Shown: piece by piece, positions 8,001-17,358 of the stretch | How the letters are laid out: each line of letters starts with the position of its first letter | How positions within the stretch are numbered: the first letter of the stretch is position 1 | Assembly: GCA_003513765.1 (NCBI GenBank) | Contig: DONT01000001.1 | Coordinates: 105,927-169,926 of the forward strand | From: Jeotgalicoccus sp. | Lineage (GTDB): Bacteria; Bacillota; Bacilli; Staphylococcales; Salinicoccaceae | DNA: 64,000 nucleotides | Direction: 5' to 3' | Notes under the pieces: generated by a model | What the model saw: the letters and a program-made list of their open reading frames with translations, nothing else | Told to the model about the DNA's origin: nothing | Database searches by the model: none | Translations under genes and position numbers: made by a program

Positions 8001-9269
8001 TTCCATAAAGGTGGAGCAGCACTAGTAGGTGATGTTGGTTCTGGTAATGGTACTGGTAAGCCTTCTAGTACGAGAGAAATCATTGAGCTACCAAATAAGA
8101 AGAGATACTTAGCAGATGGAAATGTTCTATTCCCTGACTTCCCAACAGGAGCTAAAGTATTTAACAATAAAGATACTGAAGCGATATTAGCAAATGAATA
8201 TGCAAGCAGTGGAGTAGGTTCTGGTATGTTAGGAATGCCTATCCTATCATCTCCAACGCTCACAGGTCAAAACAAAATGGCTAAGGTGGGGGCTTCATTT
8301 GGTTATATGTTACGAAACATCTGGGACTACTTAGACAATCCCGGTGCACTAGTTTCGCAAATGCTATCCGAGACTAGCTGGGGAAGCAATAAAACAGCAA
8401 GCCAACTAATTCCGGGAGTTATCTCCAAAACTCAGATAGGCATGATAGACAAAGTAAAAGAAATGTTTGACAATGCTGGTGGTAGAGTAGATGGAAGCGG
8501 AATACTTAGTAAGGCAATAACAGCTAGGTTTGGTAGATATCCAGCAGGTATTAACTTTAACGGTGGTAGACACTATGGACTGGATACGGCTCATGTCAAT
8601 GACCCATTAAGGTCACCTGTAAATGGTAAAGTAACGAGAGTTTGGAATGACCATGGTGGTGGTAACTCACTACAAATTAAAGCTGGAGAGTTAACATGGT
8701 GGTTCATGCACTTAAACTCTATTGCTAAAAGTGTTGGAGAAGCTGTTAAAATCGGTGATTACTTAGGTAGGACAGGTAATACTGGTAACTGGACAACAGG
8801 GCATCACCTTCATACGCAAGCCATGAGAGGCGGAATCGGAAACGGTTTTGCTATTGACCCTTTACCTATCCTCAGAAGAGGTGGGTATGCTACAGGCGGA
8901 CTAGTGCATGACGGTCTATATAATCTAGGAGAAGAAGGATACCCTGAATGGATTATCCCAACTGACCCTAAGAGAAGAACAGATGCCATGAAGCTACTTG
9001 CTTATGCTGGTAAGTCTCTTCAGAAGAATAACGGCAACTTGAGACCTAATAACTTACCTAATATCAGCACTGGTAACGATAGTAGTGATGAACTCAATGA
9101 GCTTAAGACAATGGTAGTAAATCAAAATAAGATGATTGAACTACTTGCTCAGGTGGTTGCAAAAGAACCAGTTGCTCTATACAACGAGAAGAAATTAGCC
9201 AAAGAATTAGAGCCAGAGATTTCCAAGATTACAAAATACAATGATAAGAGAGAAGCTAGATTCACTTAA
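5085..9269 (+). CDS. Tail tape measure protein with M23 peptidase domain
   Basis: At 1394 residues this is the largest structural protein but one; its length sets tail length. Residues 1-160 are coiled coil. Hydrophobic helices lie near 165-185, 422-460 and 495-530 and probably enter the cell membrane at DNA injection. A long charged coil spans about 640-880. Residues about 1145-1260 are an M23 (lysostaphin-like) metallopeptidase with zinc ligands His1163 and Asp1167 in HYGLD and an HLH pair at 1241-1243; it should cut peptidoglycan cross-bridges during entry. AAAGGA lies upstream of ATG 5085. Confidence 0.93.
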   Translation: MAGNTPLGRMLIDIDLDTTKLGSSTTHLQRQMRIVNSAMRANLAGLKDNSKETDVLSTKIDGLNKKQKIQAGIVEQTEKRYQELVKTKGAGAKETEAYANSLNREQAKLREVTNELKEMERQQKVMNSNWTKLGNSFGTLGSQLTSIGGGIKSVGSSLTRSITMPAVGAATAVGGIVAAFGWKRLVSLDAAQAQLKGLGYSIEDVERISAQVQEAVQGTTMTMAEGTSVAAGALAAGVDEGAELEHYIKMVGNAAVGANRPIGDMAMIFNRVQGSGKLMTQELNMIEDSMPGFSSKMAEHFGVTQDEFRKMVTEGKVTSEDFLVVMEGHAGGMAEAYADSWQGMVENTKSWIGILGENLLSGVFEQSKESIGEFMELLKSDEAQEWAKETGKQISIAFGQIVDKVKGAIDWFNKLSDEKKKLIGVVTGVAVAAGPLLTALGTMIIFVGKVFSALSPLLLKIGEAGGLFKMLGGAVSTVSGVGKGKGLLGLTGLFKTLTKVLTAIFSGPIGWVITGILALGVAFKVAYDKVDWFKGIVDLAWDTMKIFFDTLNDLTGMNALVEWFGDAWKSTEDFRNKVGETMGNVIEWIGDTFNEKIKEPFESFKSMFRQAGETVDVFDSDVSEATTSVVTSYVEMSEGAKAELDKLYYGQEEVTANMYEDLIQKYSLMNQEANTQLEERKNSELAKLRELYEESGLYTDEELEKRLNKTAEHYEEEKLRLDGQNERIQKVIEDAMASEEGLTEEHYKIIEGLQTTHNETTIQTLTDSEVEQQAILERMSINQLATSEETLNQLLKDSKKAKDGAISEAEEKRDRLIAEAIRQRDETGEISEEEAAAIIQAAENGYRESVRKAESRHRDVVSEARAQASEHGIIVDGETGDILSKWDVFARDFSMSMSFIASMAKTKAEDIGYNIYNGIVSWINSVIDSINSISSALGLGNLFSPLNRKYRGHTQGAHGGYRPIAAYSTGTNFHKGGAALVGDVGSGNGTGKPSSTREIIELPNKKRYLADGNVLFPDFPTGAKVFNNKDTEAILANEYASSGVGSGMLGMPILSSPTLTGQNKMAKVGASFGYMLRNIWDYLDNPGALVSQMLSETSWGSNKTASQLIPGVISKTQIGMIDKVKEMFDNAGGRVDGSGILSKAITARFGRYPAGINFNGGRHYGLDTAHVNDPLRSPVNGKVTRVWNDHGGGNSLQIKAGELTWWFMHLNSIAKSVGEAVKIGDYLGRTGNTGNWTTGHHLHTQAMRGGIGNGFAIDPLPILRRGGYATGGLVHDGLYNLGEEGYPEWIIPTDPKRRTDAMKLLAYAGKSLQKNNGNLRPNNLPNISTGNDSSDELNELKTMVVNQNKMIELLAQVVAKEPVALYNEKKLAKELEPEISKITKYNDKREARFT

Positions 9270-9286
9270 TTGTGACTAGCTTTTTT
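9255..9286 (+). terminator. Intrinsic terminator overlapping the tape measure stop
   Basis: GCTAG...TCAC (9255-9265, with a 2-nt bulge) pairs with GTGACTAGC (9272-9280) and is followed by T6. The left arm lies inside the last codons of the gene. Confidence 0.7.
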
Positions 9287-9311
9287 ATTATGAAAAATAG
9301 GAAGTGAACTA

Positions 9312-10790
9312 ATGCAGTTTTATATAAATGATGTAATGAATGACAACCTATATATAGAAGATAGTTTTGAAATTCCTTCATTAAATACAGAACAAGAAAC
9401 AAGAGAGATACGAGGTAGAGATGGCTTCTTACTTGGAGATAAAAAAGTAAAAGGTTATAACTTTGTAATTCCTTTCATTTATGTAAATCATGAAAAGAAG
9501 AATTATCAAGACATAGTAAATGAGATTGTTGAACACATGATTACAGATGATGAAGTTAGACTAAGATTTGAAAATGAATATTGGTACTGGAATGTTTTAT
9601 TTAGCGGAACAATTGAGTTCAAGCAGAAGACTCAAGGGTTTATAAGCTTTGAGTTGAATTGTATAGTTATTGACCCGTTTAAGCATTCAAATGAGCTGTA
9701 CAACACAGTTTCACAGGATGACCACCTTACTCTATACAACAGAGGAACAGCTCCCACTTACCCAATATTTAGAGCAACTGCTAGGAAAGATTCAACGATG
9801 TTAATGGTAGCAAAGAATGATGAAGACTATTTTATGATTGGTGAATCAGAGGACACAGAGAAAGATACCAAAGAGTTAGCTCCATTTAAATTTAATGATG
9901 AATTTAATAAGCAGATGTTCCTTGGATGGAACTATACTCAACAAGAATGGAGCTATGGGGCTGGTTTAGATGGCGGAGATGCAGATGGGGGAACCTTCAC
10001 TTTCAATAATAACTCTATGCATGTGAAAGATTGGGGTTCAGCTACTGCTACCAATTATCATGGAGCAAGTGTACAGAAGTCTATAGGAGAATCATTGCAA
10101 GATTTCAGTTTCATGTTCAAAATTGGAGTCAGACAAACAGTAGATGGCTCAGGTAAATCATTTGCTTATCTATATGATGAGAGTAACAAGCTTGCATTCT
10201 CAATCGGTTACGCAAATACAGCAACTAGTAGAAACATGGGAGCTATAGTTGTGAATGCCTATAATACATACGGTGAAGCTGAGAGAATTTACACAAGACA
10301 TACTGATGTCCGTGACAAGAGGTTAGCTGATATGTCTGTCTTCATGAAGCTGCAAAGAAGAGGACAAGAAATAAGAATTGAGACTTATAAGTTTGATGAG
10401 CATGGAGACTCTAACAGAAGAAGAGTAAGAGACTCACATACACAAATTTATCATGACACTGGAGACTTATATCAGAATAAAGTGAGAATTATTCACTTAT
10501 ACTCATCAAAAAGTAAAAATCATAGTAATTTTCAAAGGCATTTTATATTAGGTGTCTATATACAACAGCTGATTACAGATGATAGAGCAATACCTATAAC
10601 TATCAGAGCTGGAGATGTAGTAGTTGTAGATAACCAGAATCAAATTGTAACTATTAATGATGAACCAGTGACTCATCTCAAAGATTTTGGAGCAAATTAT
10701 TTTGATGCCCCAGCTAATGTAACTGAAATATTCTTCACTCCTGAAGACACATTCGATGTTCAAGCAGAATGGAGAGATAGATTTTACTAA
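9312..10790 (+). CDS. Distal tail protein (Dit) with inserted domain
   Basis: The 492-residue protein sits in the Dit slot between the tape measure and the tail tip protein. Residues 1 to about 165 match the Dit N-terminal half (MQFYINDVMNDNLYIEDSFE, then RGRDGFLLGD and FELNCIVIDPFK). Residues about 425-492 are the closing half with the typical AGDVVVVDNQNQIVTIN pattern. Between them lies a beta-rich insert of about 250 residues, absent from minimal Dit proteins, which looks like a lectin- or LamG-type module and may bind cell-surface sugar. Dit forms the hexameric hub at the tail end. Confidence 0.85.
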   Translation: MQFYINDVMNDNLYIEDSFEIPSLNTEQETREIRGRDGFLLGDKKVKGYNFVIPFIYVNHEKKNYQDIVNEIVEHMITDDEVRLRFENEYWYWNVLFSGTIEFKQKTQGFISFELNCIVIDPFKHSNELYNTVSQDDHLTLYNRGTAPTYPIFRATARKDSTMLMVAKNDEDYFMIGESEDTEKDTKELAPFKFNDEFNKQMFLGWNYTQQEWSYGAGLDGGDADGGTFTFNNNSMHVKDWGSATATNYHGASVQKSIGESLQDFSFMFKIGVRQTVDGSGKSFAYLYDESNKLAFSIGYANTATSRNMGAIVVNAYNTYGEAERIYTRHTDVRDKRLADMSVFMKLQRRGQEIRIETYKFDEHGDSNRRRVRDSHTQIYHDTGDLYQNKVRIIHLYSSKSKNHSNFQRHFILGVYIQQLITDDRAIPITIRAGDVVVVDNQNQIVTINDEPVTHLKDFGANYFDAPANVTEIFFTPEDTFDVQAEWRDRFY

Positions 10791-10817
10791 GAGGGCAATT
10801 AGAAAGGTGATTGGATT

Positions 10818-13800
10818 TTGAATATACATATATTAGATAGGAAAACCGATGAAATAAAGGATTTCTTAACGAATAGACAGAACAACAAAGTAGTCTTAGA
10901 TGATAAACATATACGCAACATCGAAAGCAACACAGAAACATATGACTTTACTGTAGATTATGTTGCAGCTCAAAACATTCAGGTAAGAGACAGAGTGCTT
11001 ATTCCTGATGAGGATAAGGGACACTTCAGAGAGTTTGTTGTAGATGATACTGAAACAGATACTTATAATGGAGAGACTGAAGTAAAAACTGTTGCATCCT
11101 ACCTTGAGGACTTGGAAAAAGCAAAGCCATTTGAGCCTCAGACAATACAACAATATACAGCTCCACAAGCGGTTGAGTTTGCCTTACAGCACACTAAATG
11201 GGAAATAGGTACAGTTGAGTTTGGTGGTATTCGTACAATAAGCTGGACTTCCTATAATAATCCGTTTGAAGTACTGAAAATTATCGCAAACAGATTTGAG
11301 TTACAGCTGGATTTTACTATTGAAATTGGTAGTAACAAAATAGAAAGAAGGCTTGTTCATTTAAGAGAAAGAACAGCACTATTCAACGGTAAAGAGGTTA
11401 AAAGAGGGAAAGACCTTCAGAATCTAACTGTCCAAAGAAGCGCAACAGATGTAGTAACAGCATTGCTTGCTGTAGCTCCTGAGCCGCAAGAAGAGGATGC
11501 TGAAAGGGTAACTGTAATTGTTACTGATGCTGAAGCACAAGCTCAACTAGGTAAAGAGAAAGACTACATCTGGGGTTTATATGAACCTCAATCAGATGAT
11601 GGTGGGATGACTGAAGCAAGACTAAGAACATTAGCTACAACAGAATTAAATAAGCGTAAACAACCTAAGATAGATTACTCTATTGAAGCAGTCGACCTAG
11701 AGGAATTTTTAGCGCATGAGCAAGTTAGAATAGGCGATAAGATTAGAATAAAAGATGACTTACAAGAACCAATGTTTTATGCCGATGCTACTGTAAAAGG
11801 AGTGGTTAGAAGTATATTCAATCCACTAGATAAAACCTATACATTGGGAGAAATAACAGAATATACAAAAGAAGATATCACTAAAATCTTTGAGCAATTT
11901 AGAGCTTTACTTGCAAAAAGAATGGCTGAGACTCAGAGCAATTTAGATAATATAGTAACAATTATTGATACTGCGGTTGAAAGAAGAATCTTCAAGCAAC
12001 CTAACCCACCTGAAAATCCTATCAATGGTCAACTTTGGCTAGACACTTCAAATTCAGATAAACCTGTCCTAATGGAATACTTTAATGGTCAATGGATTGT
12101 CCGTATTGCAGCGGTAACTGAGGCTGATGATATTGGAGCAATCACAAGGTCTCAAGCAATGTATGAAGCTATACTTACAGCATTAGAAAGCTTTGAAGTC
12201 TTGCATATACAAATCCTCACAGAAGCTAATCAAATTAAACTCAACAAATATCTGAATCAATCTAACAAAGATAATTTAGATAATAGAATTTTAACAGTGG
12301 TAGATACACACAATGATTTAAAAGCTGAAATAGCTAAGCATGAAGATACTAAAGCAATTACTTTAGATGATGCTAACGATATTCAATTATTAATGTCAGC
12401 TTATACAGACTCTATTAAGAATCTAAAAGAGGCTATCACTATTGCTACTAATTATGCAATGGAACATTTAGCAATCCTACAATCTCAATACTCTGAAGAA
12501 AAATATACTGAAGCACTTGAAGAAGTCGCTGGTAAATTCGGAATGACAGTAGAAGACGGAAAGCTAATTGGAGATACTGTACTCCTTGAAGATTTAAACA
12601 ATACAAAGACTGAACTACAGAATCAGTTGGATGCTGCGAAAGAAACCCTCGAACTACTAGAAAGTTCAAACACTTCTAATGAAACTTCTATTTCAACACT
12701 CACACAAGAAATCACTAACCTCGAAGGTTTAATTGCTTCTAAGGTATCTCAATCTGATTATGACTTACTTGATAAAACAGTAACTGATATGTCTACAGAA
12801 GTATCACAAACAGCTGAAGCAGTATCAACTAAGGCTGAAAAATCATATGTGGACACAATTAAAGGCACTGTAGAGAATCATTCTCTAAGTATTACTGAAC
12901 ATGCTGAAGGTATTGATACTCTTATCACTAAGACTAATACTCATGATGGTCAGATTACAGATGTAACTAATACAGCTACTGAAACTGCTGAAGGATTAGA
13001 GCAGACTATTACTAAGGTAACTAAAGCTGAAGGTGCAATAACACAAGCACAAGCCGACATTGTGACTAACACTGAAGAGATTGGTACTAAGTTAGCTACA
13101 GCGACTTATACGGTAGATAAAGAAGGCATTGTAGGTAGACTAGATACAGCTGACTCTGAGCGTACTCAACTGTCTAATGAGATTAAAGATAGAGTTACTT
13201 TAACTGATTATGAATCAGATAAGGAAGCACAGGCTGGAAGATTATCTACTTTAGAAACTTCAATTGAACAGAATGGTCAAGCAATTACTCTAAAAGCTAG
13301 TCAAGAAGATTTAGATTCCATAGAGAGTACTCTATCAACCAAGCAAGCACAACTAGAAGTTAAAGCGACTGGTATAGAGTCTAGTGTTGAAGGTTTAAAT
13401 GATGATTTAGCACAGACGAAAACAAGTATTAATCAATCTATTGAAGGTATCACTCAAGAAGTAGCAGCAAACAAAAAAGGGATTACGGATGCCAACTCTA
13501 AAATTGAGCAGACGGCTGAAGAAATTAATTTAGAAGTCGGTAAGAAAGTTGGAACGGCTTCAGAAATAATATCTAGGATAAACCAAACATCTGAGAAAAT
13601 TACTATTGACGCAAACAAGATTAACATCTCAGGACAGTCCATCAATATTGGTGATAACCCAGCAATAACTGGGCTAAATACGAGCGTAGGAACAGCTCAA
13701 TCGACTGCTAACACAGCTAAATCACAAGCTGATGCAGCTAGAGTAGGTGCAAATATAGCAAGCTCTATAAATAATGCACCTTCCTCAGTAAGTATTAATG

Positions 13801-16046
13801 CAGATAGAATCAATTTAACAGCAGGCTCTTCTATTAGATTAGCTATAAACAAAGCTGAAAAGGCAGGAACAGATGCTCAGAGTGAAATTGATAATCTCGA
13901 TGTAGGCTCAGAGAACTTACTACCCGATTCAGGTTGGCACAAAGAGCCGGCAGGAACTTATCTTATCCCTAATAATTGGCGCAGAGCCGTAGGCGGTATC
14001 GTGTGGTCTGCTAGGCAATCAAGCAATTGGCTTTTAGCTAGAGTGAATTATGAAGCTGACGGAACTAACGGGGCAACAACAGCATCATACTATGGTTTAA
14101 GGTCGCCACAGATATTAGAGTCTTTAATAGCGGGACAAGAATACACTTTCACATTTAAAACTAGACATAATTCAGGCGGCAATATGAATTACCGCTACAC
14201 TTATATAATAAACGATAATAATTCTAACCAAGTAATCAGACCAGTATTCATAAGAAATGCTGATAATGGCGGTCAACTTTGGTCTGTAACATTTACCGCT
14301 AATTACTCAGATACAGGTCATATATTAATCGGTCATAGTATTCCTTCCGGCTCATCAAATGCTTTCTTCCTAAAAGAGCCTATGTTATATAAAGGAAATG
14401 CTATATCATCATGGGCGGATTCAATCCAAAACAAGACCGATAAAGATAAGATTGTCTCAGCAATTAATTTAGATGATTCAGGAGTGCAGATTTCTGGGAG
14501 TAAAATCAACCTAGTTGGCGATGTAGATATACTTAACGGTAACACTAGAATTAAAAACCTTAACCTTAATAATGCGACTGTTACAGGTGGTACAGGTAAA
14601 AATACCATTTCTATAAATAACAACGAAATTATTTCTCATGGATTATTTACACGCACATGGGCTGGAGAAACAGATACAGCAGAACTTAATCTCGGAATTA
14701 GGCAAGGTCGCATAATGGTTTCAAATGAAAATACTGGATATAATCTATACTTTACTGAAAAAGGTTTATCAACGACTATGGCAGGCGCAACAGCCGGTTA
14801 TTCTGCCGGAACTTTAGAATTTCATTCACAGCGTTTCAACCAAACATCAAGAGGTGTTACTCTACATTCTACTTTCGGTACGGTAGCATTAATATCAGAT
14901 GAAAGTACCATTGTTACACGCTCCAAATTCACGAATAATATAGAAAGTGAAGAATATTCTGTTTATATCAGACCTTACATGAATTCACGAGCCGGAACTA
15001 ATGATTTCAGGTTTTGGGTTAAGGACAATTCAAGTTCTTATTATACTGACGGGGTATTATCTTTTGGTAACTTAGATAGTGATACTTTCGGTAGTGGGTT
15101 AAGATTTAGTAAATCAAGTAACGAAAACACCGTATATGTAACTAATTCCAATGGGGATATTGGAACAGGGCATATATCAGTATTAGATGCTGAAATTCGT
15201 GGGCATATTAGAACAGCAGGACGAATTAACTTCCAACAATGGAACGATAGAAGTGCATATAACCAAATCGGTGTCGGAGCAGTAAACACTTACAACAGTA
15301 TAATGATGGCTTCGCATAGTGGCAGTAACGCATATCTAGGTGTCGGAACGAGTGAATTAAGAGTAACAGATAATAATGGTTACAACGGTGGAAACACAAC
15401 ATATAGAAATGTCAGACTAAATAGTTTGGAAATGTATGGCTCGATTTCAAACCACAGTGGCGGAAATGTATATTTTGGTGTAGCTAATAGTGAACTACGA
15501 GTAACTAATAACAATCTCTATAACGGTGGTAATACAACATATAGAGATATTAGAATAAATCAATTGCATACTACTGGTGGATTCCAACATCATTCAAGTG
15601 CGGGTTATGTTTATTTCGGTGTCGGTGGCTCAACTGGAATGCGTATTACTAATAATAATCTCTACAACGGAGGAAACATCGGTTGGCGAGATATAGAATT
15701 TAGAAACTGGAAAGCCAACTCACATGAGAAGTATAAAAAAGACATTGAAGAATGGAATACAAATGTATTAGATATATTCAAAAACGAATTGCAACTATAT
15801 CAATACAAATTTAAAGACAACTTAGAAAACAACATGATTCATCGTAGTATTGTATTGCGTGAAGACAGTACGGATGACCAGTTCCCGGCAGAATGGCGAC
15901 AAGATGACGGGTATAACGGTAACGAGGTCATGTGGTGGAACACTAAAGCTATTCAAGAATTAGCTTATGAAAACGATGAGCTAAAAACTAAGAATCAAGA
16001 ATTAGAAGAAAGATTGGAAAAACTAGAGCAGATTCTACTTAAATAG
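10818..16046 (+). CDS. Giant tail-tip (Tal) / fibre protein
   Basis: The start is TTG 10818, with AAAGGTG about 9 nt upstream, giving 1742 residues. Residues 1 to about 350 match the prophage tail-tip (Tal/gp27-like) hub. About 370-470 holds a small PPENPINGQLWLDTS module. About 500-990 is a long Thr/Glu-rich coiled coil. From about 1030 come beta-rich receptor-binding modules, then three tandem repeats near 1500-1630, and a C-terminal KYKKDIEEW...IQELAYEN segment that resembles intramolecular chaperone ends of fibre proteins. It joins tail hub and central fibre in one polypeptide and probably determines host recognition. A terminator overlaps its stop. Confidence 0.88.
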   Translation: MNIHILDRKTDEIKDFLTNRQNNKVVLDDKHIRNIESNTETYDFTVDYVAAQNIQVRDRVLIPDEDKGHFREFVVDDTETDTYNGETEVKTVASYLEDLEKAKPFEPQTIQQYTAPQAVEFALQHTKWEIGTVEFGGIRTISWTSYNNPFEVLKIIANRFELQLDFTIEIGSNKIERRLVHLRERTALFNGKEVKRGKDLQNLTVQRSATDVVTALLAVAPEPQEEDAERVTVIVTDAEAQAQLGKEKDYIWGLYEPQSDDGGMTEARLRTLATTELNKRKQPKIDYSIEAVDLEEFLAHEQVRIGDKIRIKDDLQEPMFYADATVKGVVRSIFNPLDKTYTLGEITEYTKEDITKIFEQFRALLAKRMAETQSNLDNIVTIIDTAVERRIFKQPNPPENPINGQLWLDTSNSDKPVLMEYFNGQWIVRIAAVTEADDIGAITRSQAMYEAILTALESFEVLHIQILTEANQIKLNKYLNQSNKDNLDNRILTVVDTHNDLKAEIAKHEDTKAITLDDANDIQLLMSAYTDSIKNLKEAITIATNYAMEHLAILQSQYSEEKYTEALEEVAGKFGMTVEDGKLIGDTVLLEDLNNTKTELQNQLDAAKETLELLESSNTSNETSISTLTQEITNLEGLIASKVSQSDYDLLDKTVTDMSTEVSQTAEAVSTKAEKSYVDTIKGTVENHSLSITEHAEGIDTLITKTNTHDGQITDVTNTATETAEGLEQTITKVTKAEGAITQAQADIVTNTEEIGTKLATATYTVDKEGIVGRLDTADSERTQLSNEIKDRVTLTDYESDKEAQAGRLSTLETSIEQNGQAITLKASQEDLDSIESTLSTKQAQLEVKATGIESSVEGLNDDLAQTKTSINQSIEGITQEVAANKKGITDANSKIEQTAEEINLEVGKKVGTASEIISRINQTSEKITIDANKINISGQSINIGDNPAITGLNTSVGTAQSTANTAKSQADAARVGANIASSINNAPSSVSINADRINLTAGSSIRLAINKAEKAGTDAQSEIDNLDVGSENLLPDSGWHKEPAGTYLIPNNWRRAVGGIVWSARQSSNWLLARVNYEADGTNGATTASYYGLRSPQILESLIAGQEYTFTFKTRHNSGGNMNYRYTYIINDNNSNQVIRPVFIRNADNGGQLWSVTFTANYSDTGHILIGHSIPSGSSNAFFLKEPMLYKGNAISSWADSIQNKTDKDKIVSAINLDDSGVQISGSKINLVGDVDILNGNTRIKNLNLNNATVTGGTGKNTISINNNEIISHGLFTRTWAGETDTAELNLGIRQGRIMVSNENTGYNLYFTEKGLSTTMAGATAGYSAGTLEFHSQRFNQTSRGVTLHSTFGTVALISDESTIVTRSKFTNNIESEEYSVYIRPYMNSRAGTNDFRFWVKDNSSSYYTDGVLSFGNLDSDTFGSGLRFSKSSNENTVYVTNSNGDIGTGHISVLDAEIRGHIRTAGRINFQQWNDRSAYNQIGVGAVNTYNSIMMASHSGSNAYLGVGTSELRVTDNNGYNGGNTTYRNVRLNSLEMYGSISNHSGGNVYFGVANSELRVTNNNLYNGGNTTYRDIRINQLHTTGGFQHHSSAGYVYFGVGGSTGMRITNNNLYNGGNIGWRDIEFRNWKANSHEKYKKDIEEWNTNVLDIFKNELQLYQYKFKDNLENNMIHRSIVLREDSTDDQFPAEWRQDDGYNGNEVMWWNTKAIQELAYENDELKTKNQELEERLEKLEQILLK
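15310..15713 (+). repeat. Three tandem beta modules in the tail fibre
   Basis: At protein level a unit of about 40 to 45 residues occurs three times, with the core pattern Y-(L/F)-G-V, then LRVT.NN.YNGGN, then YR(D/N)(I/V)R. The third copy varies (MRITNNN, IGWRDIEF). Repeats of this kind form stacked trimeric beta segments in phage fibres. Confidence 0.8.
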
Positions 16047-16061
16047 TAGAATCTGTTTTTT
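16029..16061 (+). terminator. Intrinsic terminator overlapping the tail fibre stop
   Basis: A perfect 11-bp stem, CAGATTCTACT (16029-16039) with AGTAGAATCTG (16045-16055), is followed by T6. The stop codon lies within the hairpin. Confidence 0.9.
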
Positions 16062-16090
16062 ATTAGACAAAATTTGAGGAGAAGATATAA

Positions 16091-16264
16091 ATGAATAACT
16101 TAGAAAACATGAGCAAAGAAGAACTGATTGGAAACATTATGGTTTTAAATAAAGTAATTGATAAGTTAGCAAATAAAATTGCTTACGCTGAAGTTAATAT
16201 GGCTCTAATGGAAGCACAGACACCTGAAAAGAATGAACATCAAGAAGAAGGTAACGAAGGTTAG
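16091..16264 (+). CDS. Small phage protein (unknown)
   Basis: A 57-residue frame begins at ATG 16091 with a good GAGGAGAAG about 6 nt upstream and ends at TAG 16262-16264. It is helical and acidic (MSKEELIGNIMVLNKVIDKL at the N-terminal side), with a hydrophilic Glu-rich tail and no membrane segment. Small proteins of this type often lie between fibre and holin genes. No function can be given. Confidence 0.7.
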   Translation: MNNLENMSKEELIGNIMVLNKVIDKLANKIAYAEVNMALMEAQTPEKNEHQEEGNEG

Positions 16265-16311
16265 TTTTTATTTTGAGATGAAGAGAGCCCAAAGGAAGGA
16301 CTGATTAGCTT

Positions 16312-16581
16312 GTGATTAAGAGGTTCATTAAAAAAATTGAAGAAACATCCACAGAAGCTCTGATTACAATTCTTTACTACATCGACGACAAACTAGATGA
16401 ACATGAGAACCGATTGGATAAACTGGAAGACAGGTTAGAAGAATTTGAAGACAAGTTTAATCCGACAGTTGCGGAAGTGGAAAGTCAATCTAACACTCGC
16501 AAATTAGTAAAGAAAACATCTATTACAGCAGCTGTAGGTATCGCTATAGGTTGGATACTTAAGCATTTTGGAATCTTTTAA
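16312..16581 (+). CDS. XhlA-like coiled-coil membrane protein, lysis module
   Basis: The start is GTG 16312, with AAAGGAAGG upstream; the product has 89 residues. Residues 1-50 are helical, with heptads in a DDKLDEHENRLDKLEDRLEE coil. Residues 68-86 form one membrane helix (ITAAVGIAIGWILKHFGIF), which leaves the coil in the cytoplasm. Size and plan match XhlA-type proteins of Bacillus phages, which associate with the membrane and assist lysis with the holin. The match is by architecture rather than a sequence signature. Confidence 0.6.
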   Translation: MIKRFIKKIEETSTEALITILYYIDDKLDEHENRLDKLEDRLEEFEDKFNPTVAEVESQSNTRKLVKKTSITAAVGIAIGWILKHFGIF

Positions 16582-16596
16582 GGAAGGAGAAAAACA

Positions 16597-17076
16597 ATGA
16601 GAAAATTACAAATGAGTGAACTGGCATCAGCAATGTTTGCGGCTTCAATATTTTTTACTCTGATGATTGCTCCTGAACTATTTGCAGAAAGAATTGCAGA
16701 GAATCCCGAAAGCTTATATCAAGGTTATGTAGCTATGGTTGGTTCACAACAAAACTTAGCATTTATATCACTAGGAGTGACAATGTTGATATTCGGTTCG
16801 TTCTTTATTAGAAATTACAATGCGAGAATCATGGTGGATACTGTGGCGATTGTTTACACATCATTTATAACAGCATCTTATGTATTCAACTATCCTAACT
16901 TAGCTTTAGGGTTATTAGTCATTATGATTATTTGGCAGATATATGAAACTAATAAATTGATTGATGAGAGTGAAGATGAGAAGAGTAAACAAATACTCAA
17001 GAAAAGTTTAGAGAAAGAGGAGATTGAAGATGACTCAAGAGAGAGAACAAAAAACAGTAAACGAAGTAAAGATTAA
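16597..17076 (+). CDS. Three- or four-helix membrane protein, lysis module (unknown)
   Basis: A 159-residue protein with AAGGAGAAAAAC before its ATG. Hydrophobic segments lie near 8-30, 50-72, 80-97 and 100-115, and then comes a highly charged C-terminal tail from 120. It is placed between an XhlA-like gene and the holin, and its 3' end overlaps the holin gene by 47 bases. It could be an accessory holin, an antiholin or a superinfection factor. I do not recognise the family. Confidence 0.65.
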   Translation: MRKLQMSELASAMFAASIFFTLMIAPELFAERIAENPESLYQGYVAMVGSQQNLAFISLGVTMLIFGSFFIRNYNARIMVDTVAIVYTSFITASYVFNYPNLALGLLVIMIIWQIYETNKLIDESEDEKSKQILKKSLEKEEIEDDSRERTKNSKRSKD

Positions 17077-17332
17077 TGAAGAAGTTAAAAAAGATAAGGT
17101 AAAAGGTTTAGTTCACCAGCTCTCAGGAATGTTGTTAGCATTTTCAGCCTTTGCAGGTGTAGCAGGATTCCAAATGGAATGGCTAAATGAGGATTTAATT
17201 AACTCATTTACAGTGTTCCTATACGCAGGTGCAGGTTTTGCTTATACAGCTTGGACGATTTATAAAAACTGGTATTCAGGCAAAAAAGCACAAGAACAAA
17301 ATAAGAAACTTAAAGAAGAAAACTTAAAATAA
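17030..17332 (+). CDS. Holin, SPP1 family
   Basis: I start this gene at ATG 17030 rather than TTG 17024 because GAAAGAGGAG ends 8 nt upstream. The 100-residue product has a charged N-terminus, two membrane helices (about 35-50 and 60-78), and the family's ending YKNWYSGKKAQEQNKKLKEE. Holins form pores that release or activate the endolysin at the end of the lytic cycle. A terminator follows. Confidence 0.85.
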   Translation: MTQEREQKTVNEVKINEEVKKDKVKGLVHQLSGMLLAFSAFAGVAGFQMEWLNEDLINSFTVFLYAGAGFAYTAWTIYKNWYSGKKAQEQNKKLKEENLK

Positions 17333-17358
17333 ATCAACTAAATAAGAACCAAACCAAG

